64,000 bases of DNA from Prevotella sp. MA2016 (lineage in GTDB: Bacteria; Bacteroidota; Bacteroidia; Bacteroidales; Bacteroidaceae), in the NCBI RefSeq assembly GCF_000619825.1, contig NZ_JHUW01000008.1:62001-126000 (forward strand), written 5' to 3'. Below, piece by piece: positions 17,325 through 26,765 of this stretch. The notes beneath the pieces are model-generated. The model was given only the letters and a program-made list of their open reading frames with translations. It was not told where the DNA came from and did not search any database. Position 1 is the first letter of the stretch. Each line of letters opens with the position of its first letter. Made by a program: the position numbers and the translations under genes.

Positions 17325-18281
17325 ATGAGTGTTACGAAGTTTATAGAACAAGATAAGGAGGCGCGTCGATTCTCCATCGAGGTACTGCCACCCCTCAAGG
17401 GTAATGGCACTACCAAGCTCTTTGCCGACATCGACAAGATGTGCGACTTCGACCCAGCCTATATCAACATTACCACCCACCACTCCGAGTTCGTATATCG
17501 CGAACTGGACAATGGGCAGTTTGAGCGTCATCGCGTGCGCAGGCGCCCAGGCACAGTAGCCATAGCCGCAGCCATACAGCAGCGATACCATATCCCCGTG
17601 CAGCCACATGTCATCTGCAGTGGTGCTACCATCGAGGATATCGAGTATGAGCTGCTCGACCTGCAATTCCTCGGCATCAACGACCTGCTGCTACTGCGCG
17701 GCGACAAGGCCAAGGAAGACAGCAGATTCGTACCCACACAGGGTGGACACGCTCACACCACCGACCTCATGGCGCAGGTAAAGCGATTCAACGAAGGTTT
17801 CTTTGCCGATGGCACCCCCATCAAGAATCCAGGAAGGCCTTTCGACTACGGTGTGGCTTGCTACCCCGAGAAACATGAGGAGGCGCCCAACTTAGAGATG
17901 GATATGCAGTATCTGAAGCAGAAGCAGGACCTTGGTGCCCAATATGCTGTGACACAGCTCTTTTTCGACAATCAGAAATACTACGATTTTGTGGGCAAAG
18001 CCCGACAGATGGGCATCACTATACCCATCATACCAGGCATCAAGCCTATGGCGAAACTCTCACAACTCACTGTAGTGCCCAAGACTTTCCACTGCGATAT
18101 TCCAGAACCACTGGCTCACGAGGTGGTAAAATGCCACACAGATGAAGATGCCAAGCAGCTTGGTATCGAGTGGACCGTAGAGCAGTGCCGCGACCTATAT
18201 GCACATGGCGTGCGCAACATCCACTTTTACACCGTTTCGGCTGTGGACAGCGTAACCCAAATTGCAAAACGCCTACTATAA
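17325..18281 (+). CDS. metF: 5,10-methylenetetrahydrofolate reductase MetF
   Basis: The 318-residue protein is a complete TIM-barrel MetF: FSIEVLPPLKGNG near the start carries the catalytic Glu, and DLLLLRGD, GVACYPEKHEEAPN and YAVTQLFFDN are conserved flavin- and folate-binding segments. It reduces methylenetetrahydrofolate to methyltetrahydrofolate for methionine synthesis. An upstream in-frame ATG (17283) lies before the -7 element, so ATG 17325 is used. It leads the operon metF-holB-ricT-gldH, with gaps of 9 and 6 nt and then an overlap. Confidence 0.95.
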   Translation: MSVTKFIEQDKEARRFSIEVLPPLKGNGTTKLFADIDKMCDFDPAYINITTHHSEFVYRELDNGQFERHRVRRRPGTVAIAAAIQQRYHIPVQPHVICSGATIEDIEYELLDLQFLGINDLLLLRGDKAKEDSRFVPTQGGHAHTTDLMAQVKRFNEGFFADGTPIKNPGRPFDYGVACYPEKHEEAPNLEMDMQYLKQKQDLGAQYAVTQLFFDNQKYYDFVGKARQMGITIPIIPGIKPMAKLSQLTVVPKTFHCDIPEPLAHEVVKCHTDEDAKQLGIEWTVEQCRDLYAHGVRNIHFYTVSAVDSVTQIAKRLL

Positions 18282-18290
18282 CGACACATT

Positions 18291-19403
18291 ATGGACTGGA
18301 GCAAGGTTATAGGACAAAAAGAGGCAGAAGAACGATTGCTACAACTCGTAAACGAGGGGCGACTGCCACACGCACTCATGCTGTGTGGACCACAGGGTGC
18401 AGGAAAGCTTCCACTTGCAGTGGCATTTGCATGTCATCTGCTCGACAATGGTACACCGCAAGCCAAAGCCATGCTGGCCAAGCTGGAGCACCCCGACCTG
18501 CACTTTACCTACCCTACTATCAAACTGCCTTCAATGAGTTCTGAGCACAAACCCGTAAGCGATGATTTCGCCAAGGAATGGCACACCCTCGTTATGAAGA
18601 CGCTCTATTTCACAATGGAAGAGTGGATGGCAGCTATGGGGGCTGAAAACCAACAGGCCATCATCACTGCAGGTGAAAGCGATGAACTGGTACGTAAACT
18701 CAGTCTCAAGTCAAGCCAGGGTGGCTACAAGATCAGCATCATATGGCTGCCAGAACGCATGAACATAGAGTGCGCCAATAAGCTTTTAAAGCTCATTGAG
18801 GAACCACCATACCAAACAATATTCATCATGGTGTGCGAAGAACCAGACAAGTTACTAGAAACCATTCGCAGTCGTGTGCAACGCATCGACATCAAAAAGA
18901 TAGACAACGCTGATATAGAGCACTCGCTCGTTGAGCAACGTGGTATAGGCTCTGATGATGCGCACCGCATAGCCCGACTGGCCAATGGCAACTGGATAAA
19001 AGCACTCGATGAACTGCAGGTGGACTCGGAAAACGAGATGTTTCTCGACATGTACATCATGCTTATGCGTCTGGCCTACCAGCGCAAGATTAAAGACCTC
19101 AGGAAGTGGAGCGAGCAGATGGCAGGATTAGGGCGCGAAAAGCAAAAGCGTTTTCTCACCTACTTTTTGCGAATGACACGTGAGAGTTTTATGTATAACT
19201 TTCAGAACGAGGAGCTGGTGTATATGACACAGCGAGAAGAAGACTTTGCTAAGAACTTTGCAAGATTCGTGAACGAGAATAACATCCTGCCCATCAACGA
19301 GCTGGTCAATCTTGCTATTCGCGATATTGGCCAGAATGCCAACGGAAAGATAGTATTTTTCGACCTGGCTCTGCAAATGATTGTTTTGCTACTACAAAAG
19401 TGA
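18291..19403 (+). CDS. holB: DNA polymerase III delta-prime subunit HolB
   Basis: The 370-residue AAA+ protein begins MDWSKVIGQKEAEERL and has a degenerate P-loop GPQGAGKL at residues 33-40, with Leu in place of the usual Ser/Thr, as is common in non-hydrolysing delta-prime. KISIIWLPERMNIECANKLL and EEPPYQTIFIMV with the following SRVQRI (close to the sensor SRC motif) are clamp-loader features. It is part of the clamp loader that places the beta sliding clamp on DNA. In Bacteroidota holB is often beside ricT, as here. Confidence 0.9.
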   Translation: MDWSKVIGQKEAEERLLQLVNEGRLPHALMLCGPQGAGKLPLAVAFACHLLDNGTPQAKAMLAKLEHPDLHFTYPTIKLPSMSSEHKPVSDDFAKEWHTLVMKTLYFTMEEWMAAMGAENQQAIITAGESDELVRKLSLKSSQGGYKISIIWLPERMNIECANKLLKLIEEPPYQTIFIMVCEEPDKLLETIRSRVQRIDIKKIDNADIEHSLVEQRGIGSDDAHRIARLANGNWIKALDELQVDSENEMFLDMYIMLMRLAYQRKIKDLRKWSEQMAGLGREKQKRFLTYFLRMTRESFMYNFQNEELVYMTQREEDFAKNFARFVNENNILPINELVNLAIRDIGQNANGKIVFFDLALQMIVLLLQK

Positions 19404-19409
19404 TAATAT

Positions 19410-20558
19410 ATGGAAAATAAAAAAGAACATACAGTACATGTAGGTTGCGACCGAGGCCTGTGCCATCAGGCCGTAGGACGACAGGACAAACAGCTGAACA
19501 CCTACGATTGGTTGGCCGATGTGCCAGGCAATGCCAGCACAACCGACTTAGTCGAGGTGCAGTTTAAGCATACCCGCAAGGGATACTATCACAATGTGAA
19601 CAACCTCGACCTCAAGAAAGGTGACATTGTAGCCGTAGAAGCTAGTCCAGGACACGACATTGGCGTGGTAACACTGACCGGACGACTGGTTAAACTGCAA
19701 CTCAAGAAAGTGAATATCAAGAGTCCCGACGATATTAAGCGCGTGTACCGCATAGCCCGTGAAAACGACATACAGAAGTGGAACGAGTCGAAAGAACGCG
19801 AGCACTCAACCATGATTGAAAGCCGAAAGATAGCTAAAGGATTGGGGCTTGACATGAAGATAGGAGATGTAGAGTATCAAGGTGACGGCAACAAGGCTAT
19901 CTTCTACTACATTGCCGATGAACGTGTGGACTTCCGTCAGCTTATCAAAGACTTAGCACAAGCTTTCCACGTGCGTATTGAAATGAAACAAATTGGTGCA
20001 CGACAGGAGGCCGGACGCATCGGTGGTACAGGTCCATGCGGACGAGAGTTATGCTGCGCCACCTGGATGAAAAACTTCTCAAGCGTAAGTACCAATGCAG
20101 CCCGATTCCAGGATATTTCGCTTAACCCGCAGAAACTGGCTGGCATGTGTGCAAAACTGAAGTGCTGTCTAAACTATGAGGTAGATGACTACGTAGAAGC
20201 AGGAAAGCAGCTTCCACCAAAGGAGGTATTGCTACAGACTCAAGACGGCGATTATCACTTGTTCAAGAACGATATACTGGCAGGTCTTTGCACTTACAGC
20301 ACCGACAAAAATATTGCTGCCAACTGCGAAACCATCACAGCTGAGCGTGCCAAGGAAATCATCGAGATGAACAGACGCGGCGAGAAACCAGTATCGCTCA
20401 CCCACGACGACAGCAAGAAGCCTGAAACCAAGGTACACATCGACTTGGCAGGAGGCGACATTAGCCGCTTTGACAAAGCTAAGAAAAAGAAGAAAAAGAA
20501 AAACAAGAACAACAACCGACAGCCCAACGACAAGAAGGAGCATAAGGATGCGCAATAG
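19410..20558 (+). CDS. ricT: RicT/YaaT-like PSP1-domain protein
   Basis: The 382-residue protein carries the PSP1 C-terminal domain with Cys motifs GPCGRELCCATW and CAKLKCCLNYE. In the Bacillus subtilis RicT-RicA-RicF complex such cysteines help bind Fe-S clusters, and the complex stimulates RNase Y-dependent mRNA processing. The tail is Lys/Asn-rich (AKKKKKKKNKNNNRQ) and probably disordered. The partners RicA and RicF are not in the window. The last 11 nt overlap the start of gldH, so the two are probably translationally coupled. Confidence 0.85.
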   Translation: MENKKEHTVHVGCDRGLCHQAVGRQDKQLNTYDWLADVPGNASTTDLVEVQFKHTRKGYYHNVNNLDLKKGDIVAVEASPGHDIGVVTLTGRLVKLQLKKVNIKSPDDIKRVYRIARENDIQKWNESKEREHSTMIESRKIAKGLGLDMKIGDVEYQGDGNKAIFYYIADERVDFRQLIKDLAQAFHVRIEMKQIGARQEAGRIGGTGPCGRELCCATWMKNFSSVSTNAARFQDISLNPQKLAGMCAKLKCCLNYEVDDYVEAGKQLPPKEVLLQTQDGDYHLFKNDILAGLCTYSTDKNIAANCETITAERAKEIIEMNRRGEKPVSLTHDDSKKPETKVHIDLAGGDISRFDKAKKKKKKKNKNNNRQPNDKKEHKDAQ

Positions 20559-21024
20559 ATTATTTGATAAATGCATATTATTGACCTTGTTGGCAGGTTG
20601 CCTATTCATAGGTGCCTGTCAACAAGGCTCAATTATTTATACCCATTACGAACATGTAAACAATGACGGTTGGGAGCGTAATGACACCATACACTTTATC
20701 ATACCACCAATAAAAGAGGCTGGCACTTATAGCCAGCAACTCATGCTACGCACCAACAACGAATTGCCATTCTTAGGCATCAGTGTAATTGTAGAACAAG
20801 ACATTTACCCAATGCAGCGCAAACTACGCAAACGAGTTGACTGCACTTTGGTAGAGAAAAACGGACATATAAAGGGTAACGGCATCAGTTGCTATCAATA
20901 CAAATTCAATATCGACAGCATCACTCTCAACGAGGGCGACTCACTACACATGTACGTAATGCATTACATGAAACAGGAAAACCTGCCCGGCGTGAGCGAC
21001 GTGGGCATATTAATTACGAAGTAA
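20548..21024 (+). CDS. gldH: GldH-family lipoprotein
   Basis: The 158-residue protein has a lipoprotein signal ending LFIGACQQ (lipobox I-G-A-C). The GldH-family body follows: YEHVNNDGWERNDTIHF, then LMLRTNNELPFLGISVIVEQ and a beta-rich end. GldH is needed for gliding in Flavobacterium but is conserved across non-gliding Bacteroidota, where its role is unclear. ATG 20548 is chosen because it directly precedes the signal sequence. The 3' end overlaps that of rodA, on the other strand, by 15 nt. Confidence 0.85.
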   Translation: MRNRLFDKCILLTLLAGCLFIGACQQGSIIYTHYEHVNNDGWERNDTIHFIIPPIKEAGTYSQQLMLRTNNELPFLGISVIVEQDIYPMQRKLRKRVDCTLVEKNGHIKGNGISCYQYKFNIDSITLNEGDSLHMYVMHYMKQENLPGVSDVGILITK

Positions 21025-22485
21025 GTTTCGACCTGCATCAATGCGCAGAAAAATAAAAAGCAATAATGTAAAGCCCCATAGCGACGAGCCACCATAGCTA
21101 AAGAACGGCAACGGAATACCGATAACAGGCGTAAGTCCCAATACCATGCCTACATTGATAAACACATGAAACAGGAACACACTCACCACACAATAACCGT
21201 ACACTCGCCCAAACCTATGCACCTGGCGTTCGGCCAAGTGTATAAGACGCCATATCAAAGCTAGAAAAAGCAGCAGTACACCTGCAGAACCAACAAAGCC
21301 TTCCTCCTCGCCAACTGTGCAGAAGATGAAGTCAGTATCCTGTTCGGGCACATATTTCAACTTTGTCTGGGTTCCATTCAGAAAGCCCTTACCACGCAAT
21401 CCACCTGAACCAATTGCTATCTCACTCTGATGCACATTGTAGCCAGCACCCTTCAGGTCTTCTTCCAAACCCAACAGCACATTGATACGTACACGCTGGT
21501 GAGGCTCAAGCACGTGATTAAGTGCATAGTCGGCTACATTATAGAAAAGCAGCGAGCCAACAGCAAATGTAAATATCCATAGATAGCTGCGCAGACGAGT
21601 TATCAGAAAACGGTATAACAGATAAAGTATCATAATACCGCAAAGAAGCATCTCAACCAGATTCAGATCAAAGGGAATAATCCACAGGCTAAATACGACT
21701 GCAGTCAGCGTAGCGCCAAGTCCAACCAATCCCATACGAATAGCATCACGCTTATCGCTACAATACACATAAACCAGTCCCACTGAGAAAAGTTGTATCA
21801 TGAGCAACACCGCAAACTTTCCCACCGAAGTTGGTGTGTACGCCATCATCGTATCAGCAAAACGTATGCCTACCACGAAATAAATAACCATCGCCACGCC
21901 AGTAAACAAGATGCTACCAGGCATCCCCTCGCGATAAAGCATAAGAAAGAGTGATAAATATACCAAAGCTGAACCAGTTTCGCGCTGCAGCACAATAAAC
22001 AGCATCGGAACGAAAATGACAGCCAAAGCAGTTGCAAAATCTTTCCACTTGGCAATATTAAAACCATAGGTATTCATAAGTTTTGCCAAAGCTAACGCCG
22101 TTGCAAATTTGGCAAACTCTGCCGGTTGCAAGCGTATCGGTCCTAGTACAAGCCACGATCGGGAGCCCTTAATACTATGCGGATTAAAGATAGTACCGAA
22201 TAATAGCAGTAACATCAATCCAAAGATAATGTAGGCAAACATATCAAGGTAGCGGTCATCAAGCATCAGGATAACGAATCCCAACACAATAGAGGTGCCA
22301 ATCCACACTATCTGCATGCCCGAACGAGTGCTCAAGCTGAACAAGTCGGTTTCGCCATAACTATAGCTAGCCCCACACACGCTCACCCAACCAAAAGTGA
22401 GCAGAGCTATGTAGATAATAATCGTCCAATAATCGAGCGAACGTATTACTCCCTTTTCATGTCTATTACCTATCGCCTGCACCAT
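21010..22485 (-). CDS. rodA: RodA, SEDS peptidoglycan glycosyltransferase of the elongasome
   Basis: The 491-residue membrane protein belongs to the FtsW/RodA/SpoVE family. It has LQPAEFAKFA, the conserved VPEQDTDFIF with its catalytic-site Asp, and GIPLPFFSYGGSS near the end. RodA polymerises lipid II into glycan strands, working with PBP2. It is longer than the E. coli protein (370 residues) because of extra membrane segments at about residues 190-300, as in other Bacteroidota. It overlaps mrdA by 20 nt. Confidence 0.93.
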   Translation of the reverse strand: MVQAIGNRHEKGVIRSLDYWTIIIYIALLTFGWVSVCGASYSYGETDLFSLSTRSGMQIVWIGTSIVLGFVILMLDDRYLDMFAYIIFGLMLLLLFGTIFNPHSIKGSRSWLVLGPIRLQPAEFAKFATALALAKLMNTYGFNIAKWKDFATALAVIFVPMLFIVLQRETGSALVYLSLFLMLYREGMPGSILFTGVAMVIYFVVGIRFADTMMAYTPTSVGKFAVLLMIQLFSVGLVYVYCSDKRDAIRMGLVGLGATLTAVVFSLWIIPFDLNLVEMLLCGIMILYLLYRFLITRLRSYLWIFTFAVGSLLFYNVADYALNHVLEPHQRVRINVLLGLEEDLKGAGYNVHQSEIAIGSGGLRGKGFLNGTQTKLKYVPEQDTDFIFCTVGEEEGFVGSAGVLLLFLALIWRLIHLAERQVHRFGRVYGYCVVSVFLFHVFINVGMVLGLTPVIGIPLPFFSYGGSSLWGFTLLLFIFLRIDAGRNLLRN

Positions 22486-24325
22486 AAGCTATTCTACGTT
22501 CCTGAATGCTACGAGCTTTGGCCTCGCTAGCTTCAGATAATTTGCCTTTCAAATATTTCTCCATTATCAAGCCACCGATGGGCACTCCATAAGTAGCTCC
22601 CCATCCACCGTTCTCAACATAAACGGCAACAGCAATCTTAGGGTTCTCCATCGGAGCAAAGCCCATGAACACCGAGTGGTCATGACCTCTGTTCTGAGCC
22701 GTTCCGGTTTTACCACAAGCATTAAAGTCATACTTGCTCAACTCCTTACATGTACCACCAAGCACCGACGAACGCATGCCTTGCACCACATAATCGTAAG
22801 CCTCACGACTGGCTTTAGTATAGTGCTTACGGGTATAGAGAGTGTCGAGTGGATCTCCCTGCACTTGTTTCACTACATGTGGAACCAAGTAGTAGCCACG
22901 ATTGGCTATTGTAGCGCCCAAATTGGCTATCTGCAGTGGTGTGGCGTTTACCTCACCCTGACCAATGGCAATAGAAATGACAGTAAGACCATTCCACGAT
23001 CCCTTATAGGCCTTGTCGTAAAACATAGCATTAGGAATCAACCCACGTTTCTCACCAGGAAGATCAATGCCCAGACGATAACCAAATCCCATCGACACCA
23101 TATAGTCGCGCCATATATTCATGGCATTCTGTACCGAACCATATTTTGAGGCATTAGTGTTTATCATGTGATAGAGACCCCAGCAGAAGTAACCATTGCA
23201 TGAAGTACTGAGCGCAGGAACAAGAGGCAGAGGGGCTGCATGACCATGACAACCTACATGCAGACCTTTAAAATTAAAACCGTGTGAACAGGGATACAAA
23301 GTATGAGAATTGATGATGCCTTCTGTCATGAATGTCAACCCCTGCGTAGTCTTAAACGTAGAGCCTGGAGGATACTGTCCCATGATAGCACGGTTAAGCA
23401 ACGGTTTCCACACATCTTGCGACAAGGCACGATGGTTCTTACTACGCAGACGTCCCACCATCTGGCGCGGATCATAAGTAGGAGACGACACCATACACAG
23501 CACTTCACCAGTGGCAGGTTCGATGGCTACTATAGCACCAATTTTTCCTTCCATAAGCCTCTCTCCCAAAGCCTGAAGTTCTGCGTCGATACCTAACGTA
23601 AGGTTCTTACCAGGTATGGCACGCTGATCGAGAGCACCATTCTGGTAGCGCCCCTGAATACGGCCGTGAGCATCACGTAATAGAATCTGAATACCCTTCT
23701 GACCACGCAGTTGCTGCTCATAAGAGCGCTCTATTCCGAGTTTACCAATATAGTCGCCTGGCTGGTAATATTCGTCCTCTTCAATGTCGGCTGGCGATAC
23801 CTCAGCCACATCACCCAACACATGAGCACCTATATTATAGGTATATTGGCGCACACTACGTTTCTGGATGTAGAAACCAGGGAAACGGTACATCTTCTCT
23901 TGGAACACACTAAAATCCTTGTCGCTGAGCTGACTCATGAACAATTGCTCAGTGAATCGTGAATAACCAGGATTTTTGCTACGATCTTTCATCGTAGCCA
24001 TGCGATGCTCAAATTCCTCCTTCGTGATGCCGATAGCTTGACAGAATTCAAGGGTATCTAGTCGTCCCTTAGCTTCGTTCATCACCACCATGATATCATA
24101 GCTGGGTTGATTATAAACCAGCAACTTACCTTTGCGATCTAGAATGGCACCACGTGAGGGATATTCTATTTTCTTAAGAAAAGCATTAGAATCGGCACTC
24201 TTCTTATAGTCGTCGCTTGTTATCTGAAGCATAAACAAACGAATGATATAGATGAACACAATCAATGCGGCCACCCCAGCAATCACGTATTTGCGGTATT
24301 CAAGATCGAAGTCGTTCTGCTTCAC
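22466..24325 (-). CDS. mrdA: Penicillin-binding protein 2 (elongasome transpeptidase)
   Basis: The 619-residue class B PBP has an N-terminal membrane anchor (about 14-34), a dimerisation/pedestal region (EYPSRGAILDRKG) and a transpeptidase domain. The active site is complete: PPGSTFK with Ser322, STSCNGYF as the SxN motif, and CGKTGTAQ with Lys539. It cross-links new peptidoglycan in the cylindrical wall and forms a pair with RodA. It overlaps mreD by 4 nt and rodA by 20 nt, so translation is coupled through the operon. Confidence 0.95.
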   Translation of the reverse strand: MKQNDFDLEYRKYVIAGVAALIVFIYIIRLFMLQITSDDYKKSADSNAFLKKIEYPSRGAILDRKGKLLVYNQPSYDIMVVMNEAKGRLDTLEFCQAIGITKEEFEHRMATMKDRSKNPGYSRFTEQLFMSQLSDKDFSVFQEKMYRFPGFYIQKRSVRQYTYNIGAHVLGDVAEVSPADIEEDEYYQPGDYIGKLGIERSYEQQLRGQKGIQILLRDAHGRIQGRYQNGALDQRAIPGKNLTLGIDAELQALGERLMEGKIGAIVAIEPATGEVLCMVSSPTYDPRQMVGRLRSKNHRALSQDVWKPLLNRAIMGQYPPGSTFKTTQGLTFMTEGIINSHTLYPCSHGFNFKGLHVGCHGHAAPLPLVPALSTSCNGYFCWGLYHMINTNASKYGSVQNAMNIWRDYMVSMGFGYRLGIDLPGEKRGLIPNAMFYDKAYKGSWNGLTVISIAIGQGEVNATPLQIANLGATIANRGYYLVPHVVKQVQGDPLDTLYTRKHYTKASREAYDYVVQGMRSSVLGGTCKELSKYDFNACGKTGTAQNRGHDHSVFMGFAPMENPKIAVAVYVENGGWGATYGVPIGGLIMEKYLKGKLSEASEAKARSIQERRIAYGAGDR

Positions 24326-24822
24326 CTGCTTCTAACACTTTCTACAGACAATATCAAAACCATTGTAAGCAGAGCGCTCACAAAAGAACGCGCCAACCAC
24401 AACAGCACATCGAAAAGATTAAATGTCTCAAGGGCAAAGAACACCAAACAGTACAACAGCGTAAGCAGACTGCTCATGGTGGCAAACCTGCTAAAGCCCA
24501 ATGCCTTAGTAGATGCAGCCAAATCATCGGCTGAATCACGCGGTGCAATAAGATCTACGAGATAGGTCTGCACCAAAGCAACCAAGGTCATCACACTAGC
24601 GGCTAAACCTGGCGTGCTAGAGAATACATCAATAAACAGTCCCAACATGAAACTCGACACCAGCGCCAGCCATTTGGGAAAGTTGCGACGAAAACTGATG
24701 GCATAATAAACATAGAGCAACGGTGTGCCCACACCAAACAGATGGACATGATTAAGAATAAGCACTTGAGCCGCAAACAGGGCCAAGAACATCACCAAAC
24801 GGTTTATCAATTCTATCTTCAT
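24322..24822 (-). CDS. mreD: Rod shape-determining protein MreD
   Basis: The 166-residue protein is very hydrophobic, with about five membrane helices, and has the MreD-like segment FPKWLALVSSFMLGLFIDVF. ATG 24822 is chosen because it follows the mreC stop by 4 nt; the upstream in-frame ATG lies inside mreC. MreD joins MreC in the inner-membrane core of the elongasome. Identification rests on both sequence pattern and the conserved position between mreC and mrdA. Confidence 0.88.
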   Translation of the reverse strand: MKIELINRLVMFLALFAAQVLILNHVHLFGVGTPLLYVYYAISFRRNFPKWLALVSSFMLGLFIDVFSSTPGLAASVMTLVALVQTYLVDLIAPRDSADDLAASTKALGFSRFATMSSLLTLLYCLVFFALETFNLFDVLLWLARSFVSALLTMVLILSVESVRSR

Positions 24823-24826
24823 ACTG

Positions 24827-25696
24827 CTACTGTCGCTGTTTGAAACTAATAGAGTCACGTGCTGCCTGCATCAGTGCTGCACGTTCGGCAATACTCTTAT
24901 CACTGATAACAACCACGTCGCGAAGATTGCCAAAATCAGTACTCAGGCGCACCTTCAACTTGTACGACAATCCATCGCTCGAGTTATAAACCTGCTCAAT
25001 CTTACCAACTTGCACACCTGAAGGAAAGATAGATGAGAAACCACTCGTTATCATCCATTCACCAAGATTAAACTTGGCATGACGAGGCACATCTTCCACA
25101 TAAGCCACAGAGGGATCACCACCATACCAATGCAGATAGCCAAAATATCCACGGTTGCGTATACTGCAACTGATACGCGAAGAAGCAGCATTTAAGACCG
25201 AAATAACCACCGAATAGTGGTCGCTCACCAAATAAACCACTCCCACAATACCATTACCACAGGCCACGCCCATGTCGGGTTCTACACCATCCTTACGCCC
25301 TTTATCAATGGTTATCAAATTCTCAGGCTTGTGTATTGAGTTTTCGACGACCTTGGCAGGAATAAGCTGATAGTGACTCAGAAAATTGAGTTCAGCTCGC
25401 TCTGCAGCTGTAGTATCCTTGGTTGCCTCAGCATACAAACGCCGCAATTGGTCAAGCTGGCGTTCCTGATAAATATTTCGAAGAGTGAGTTCTTCGTTCA
25501 TCTTAGCCATCGACATATAACTGGCAATGTTACTTTCAATCTCGTACACCTTACCTGCTACAGCATTGGCACTTGAGAACCACACACTATTCTGATAACT
25601 GTTGAACTTAAACAACAGAACAACACTGACTACTTCCAACAATGCGAAAACTAGCCAGTGATGATATTTGTAAAGGAAATCCAGCAGATTGCGCAT
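24827..25696 (-). CDS. mreC: Rod shape-determining protein MreC
   Basis: The 289-residue protein has one N-terminal membrane helix (about 13-30), a coiled-coil stretch at about 60-95 (MAKMNEELTLRNIYQERQLD) and the beta-rich MreC periplasmic domain (KGRKDGVEPDMGVACGNGIV, then ISCSIRNRGYFG). MreC forms periplasmic filaments that activate PBP2-RodA. It follows mreB by 19 nt. Confidence 0.93.
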   Translation of the reverse strand: MRNLLDFLYKYHHWLVFALLEVVSVVLLFKFNSYQNSVWFSSANAVAGKVYEIESNIASYMSMAKMNEELTLRNIYQERQLDQLRRLYAEATKDTTAAERAELNFLSHYQLIPAKVVENSIHKPENLITIDKGRKDGVEPDMGVACGNGIVGVVYLVSDHYSVVISVLNAASSRISCSIRNRGYFGYLHWYGGDPSVAYVEDVPRHAKFNLGEWMITSGFSSIFPSGVQVGKIEQVYNSSDGLSYKLKVRLSTDFGNLRDVVVISDKSIAERAALMQAARDSISFKQRQ

Positions 25697-25715
25697 CGGC
25701 TCGCTCCCCTATGAT

Positions 25716-26738
25716 TTATCTCATCAAGAAATTGAATCGATCGATATTCTTCAGTGCGATACCAGCTCCCTTAGCCACACTATGCAAGGGATCTTCGGGC
25801 ACGTGGAAAGGAATATGCATCTTATCAGTAAGACGACGATCGAGTCCTCTCAGCAGTGCACCACCACCTGAAAGATAAATACCATTCTTTACGATATCAG
25901 CATAAAGCTCTGGTGGAGTATTCTCAAGTGCAGAGAGCACAGCATTCTCAATCTTAGCCACAGTCTTATCAAGACAGTGAGCAATCTCCTGATAGCAAAC
26001 AGGCACCTCCATAGGAAGAGCGGTGATACGGTTAGGTCCGTGAACAATGAAATCCTCAGGAGCTTCGTCACCCAAATCGGTAAGAGCCGAACCTACGTTA
26101 ATCTTAATACGCTCAGCCATACGCTCACTCACCTTCACATTATGCTGACGATACATGTATTCCTGAATATCGGCCGTCAAGTCGTCACCAGCGGTACGAA
26201 TCGAGTTATTGGATACGATACCACCCAAAGAGATAACAGCTATCTCGGTAGAACCACCACCAATATCAACAATCATATTACCCTCTGGGGCCTCTACATC
26301 AATGCCAATACCGATAGCAGCAGCCATAGGCTCAAAAATAAGATATACATCACGACCATCGGCATGCTCAGCAGAGTCGCGCACAGCACGAAGTTCAACC
26401 TCAGTAGAACCAGAAGGCACACCAATAACCATTCTCAGTGAGGGAGAGAACAGACGACTGCCAGTATGCACCATTTTAATCAGGCCACGCATCATCTGCT
26501 CGCAAGCAGAGAAGTCTGCAATCACGCCGTCGCGTAATGGACGGATGGTACGGATATTCTCATGAGTTTTCTCATACATCATCTTCGCCTCGTTACCAAC
26601 AGCGATCATCTTGTCGGTACGGCGGTCAAGAGCAACAACCGATGGTTCATCGACCACAATCTTATCATCACTGATGATAATCGTATTGGCCGTACCAAGG
26701 TCCATTGCTATTTCCTGTACGAAACTAAAAAAGCCCAT
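25716..26738 (-). CDS. mreB: Rod shape-determining protein MreB (bacterial actin)
   Basis: The 340-residue protein has the actin-fold phosphate loops: AMDLGTANTIII near the start, MIVDIGGGSTEIAVISLGG in the middle, and YLSGGGALLRGLD near the end. It begins with an amphipathic-looking MGFFSFVQEI that may touch the membrane. MreB filaments guide lateral wall synthesis, so the organism is probably rod-shaped or derived from rods. It lies 27 nt after the short purH and has no promoter of its own. Confidence 0.96.
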   Translation of the reverse strand: MGFFSFVQEIAMDLGTANTIIISDDKIVVDEPSVVALDRRTDKMIAVGNEAKMMYEKTHENIRTIRPLRDGVIADFSACEQMMRGLIKMVHTGSRLFSPSLRMVIGVPSGSTEVELRAVRDSAEHADGRDVYLIFEPMAAAIGIGIDVEAPEGNMIVDIGGGSTEIAVISLGGIVSNNSIRTAGDDLTADIQEYMYRQHNVKVSERMAERIKINVGSALTDLGDEAPEDFIVHGPNRITALPMEVPVCYQEIAHCLDKTVAKIENAVLSALENTPPELYADIVKNGIYLSGGGALLRGLDRRLTDKMHIPFHVPEDPLHSVAKGAGIALKNIDRFNFLMR

Positions 26739-26765
26739 ATCTTAATTCTTCAAAATTTCAATTCT

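Noticed and set aside
20470..20547. Longer start for gldH, 26 codons upstream
   Set aside because: It would lie inside ricT and place a basic stretch before the lipoprotein signal; the later ATG gives a normal lipoprotein.
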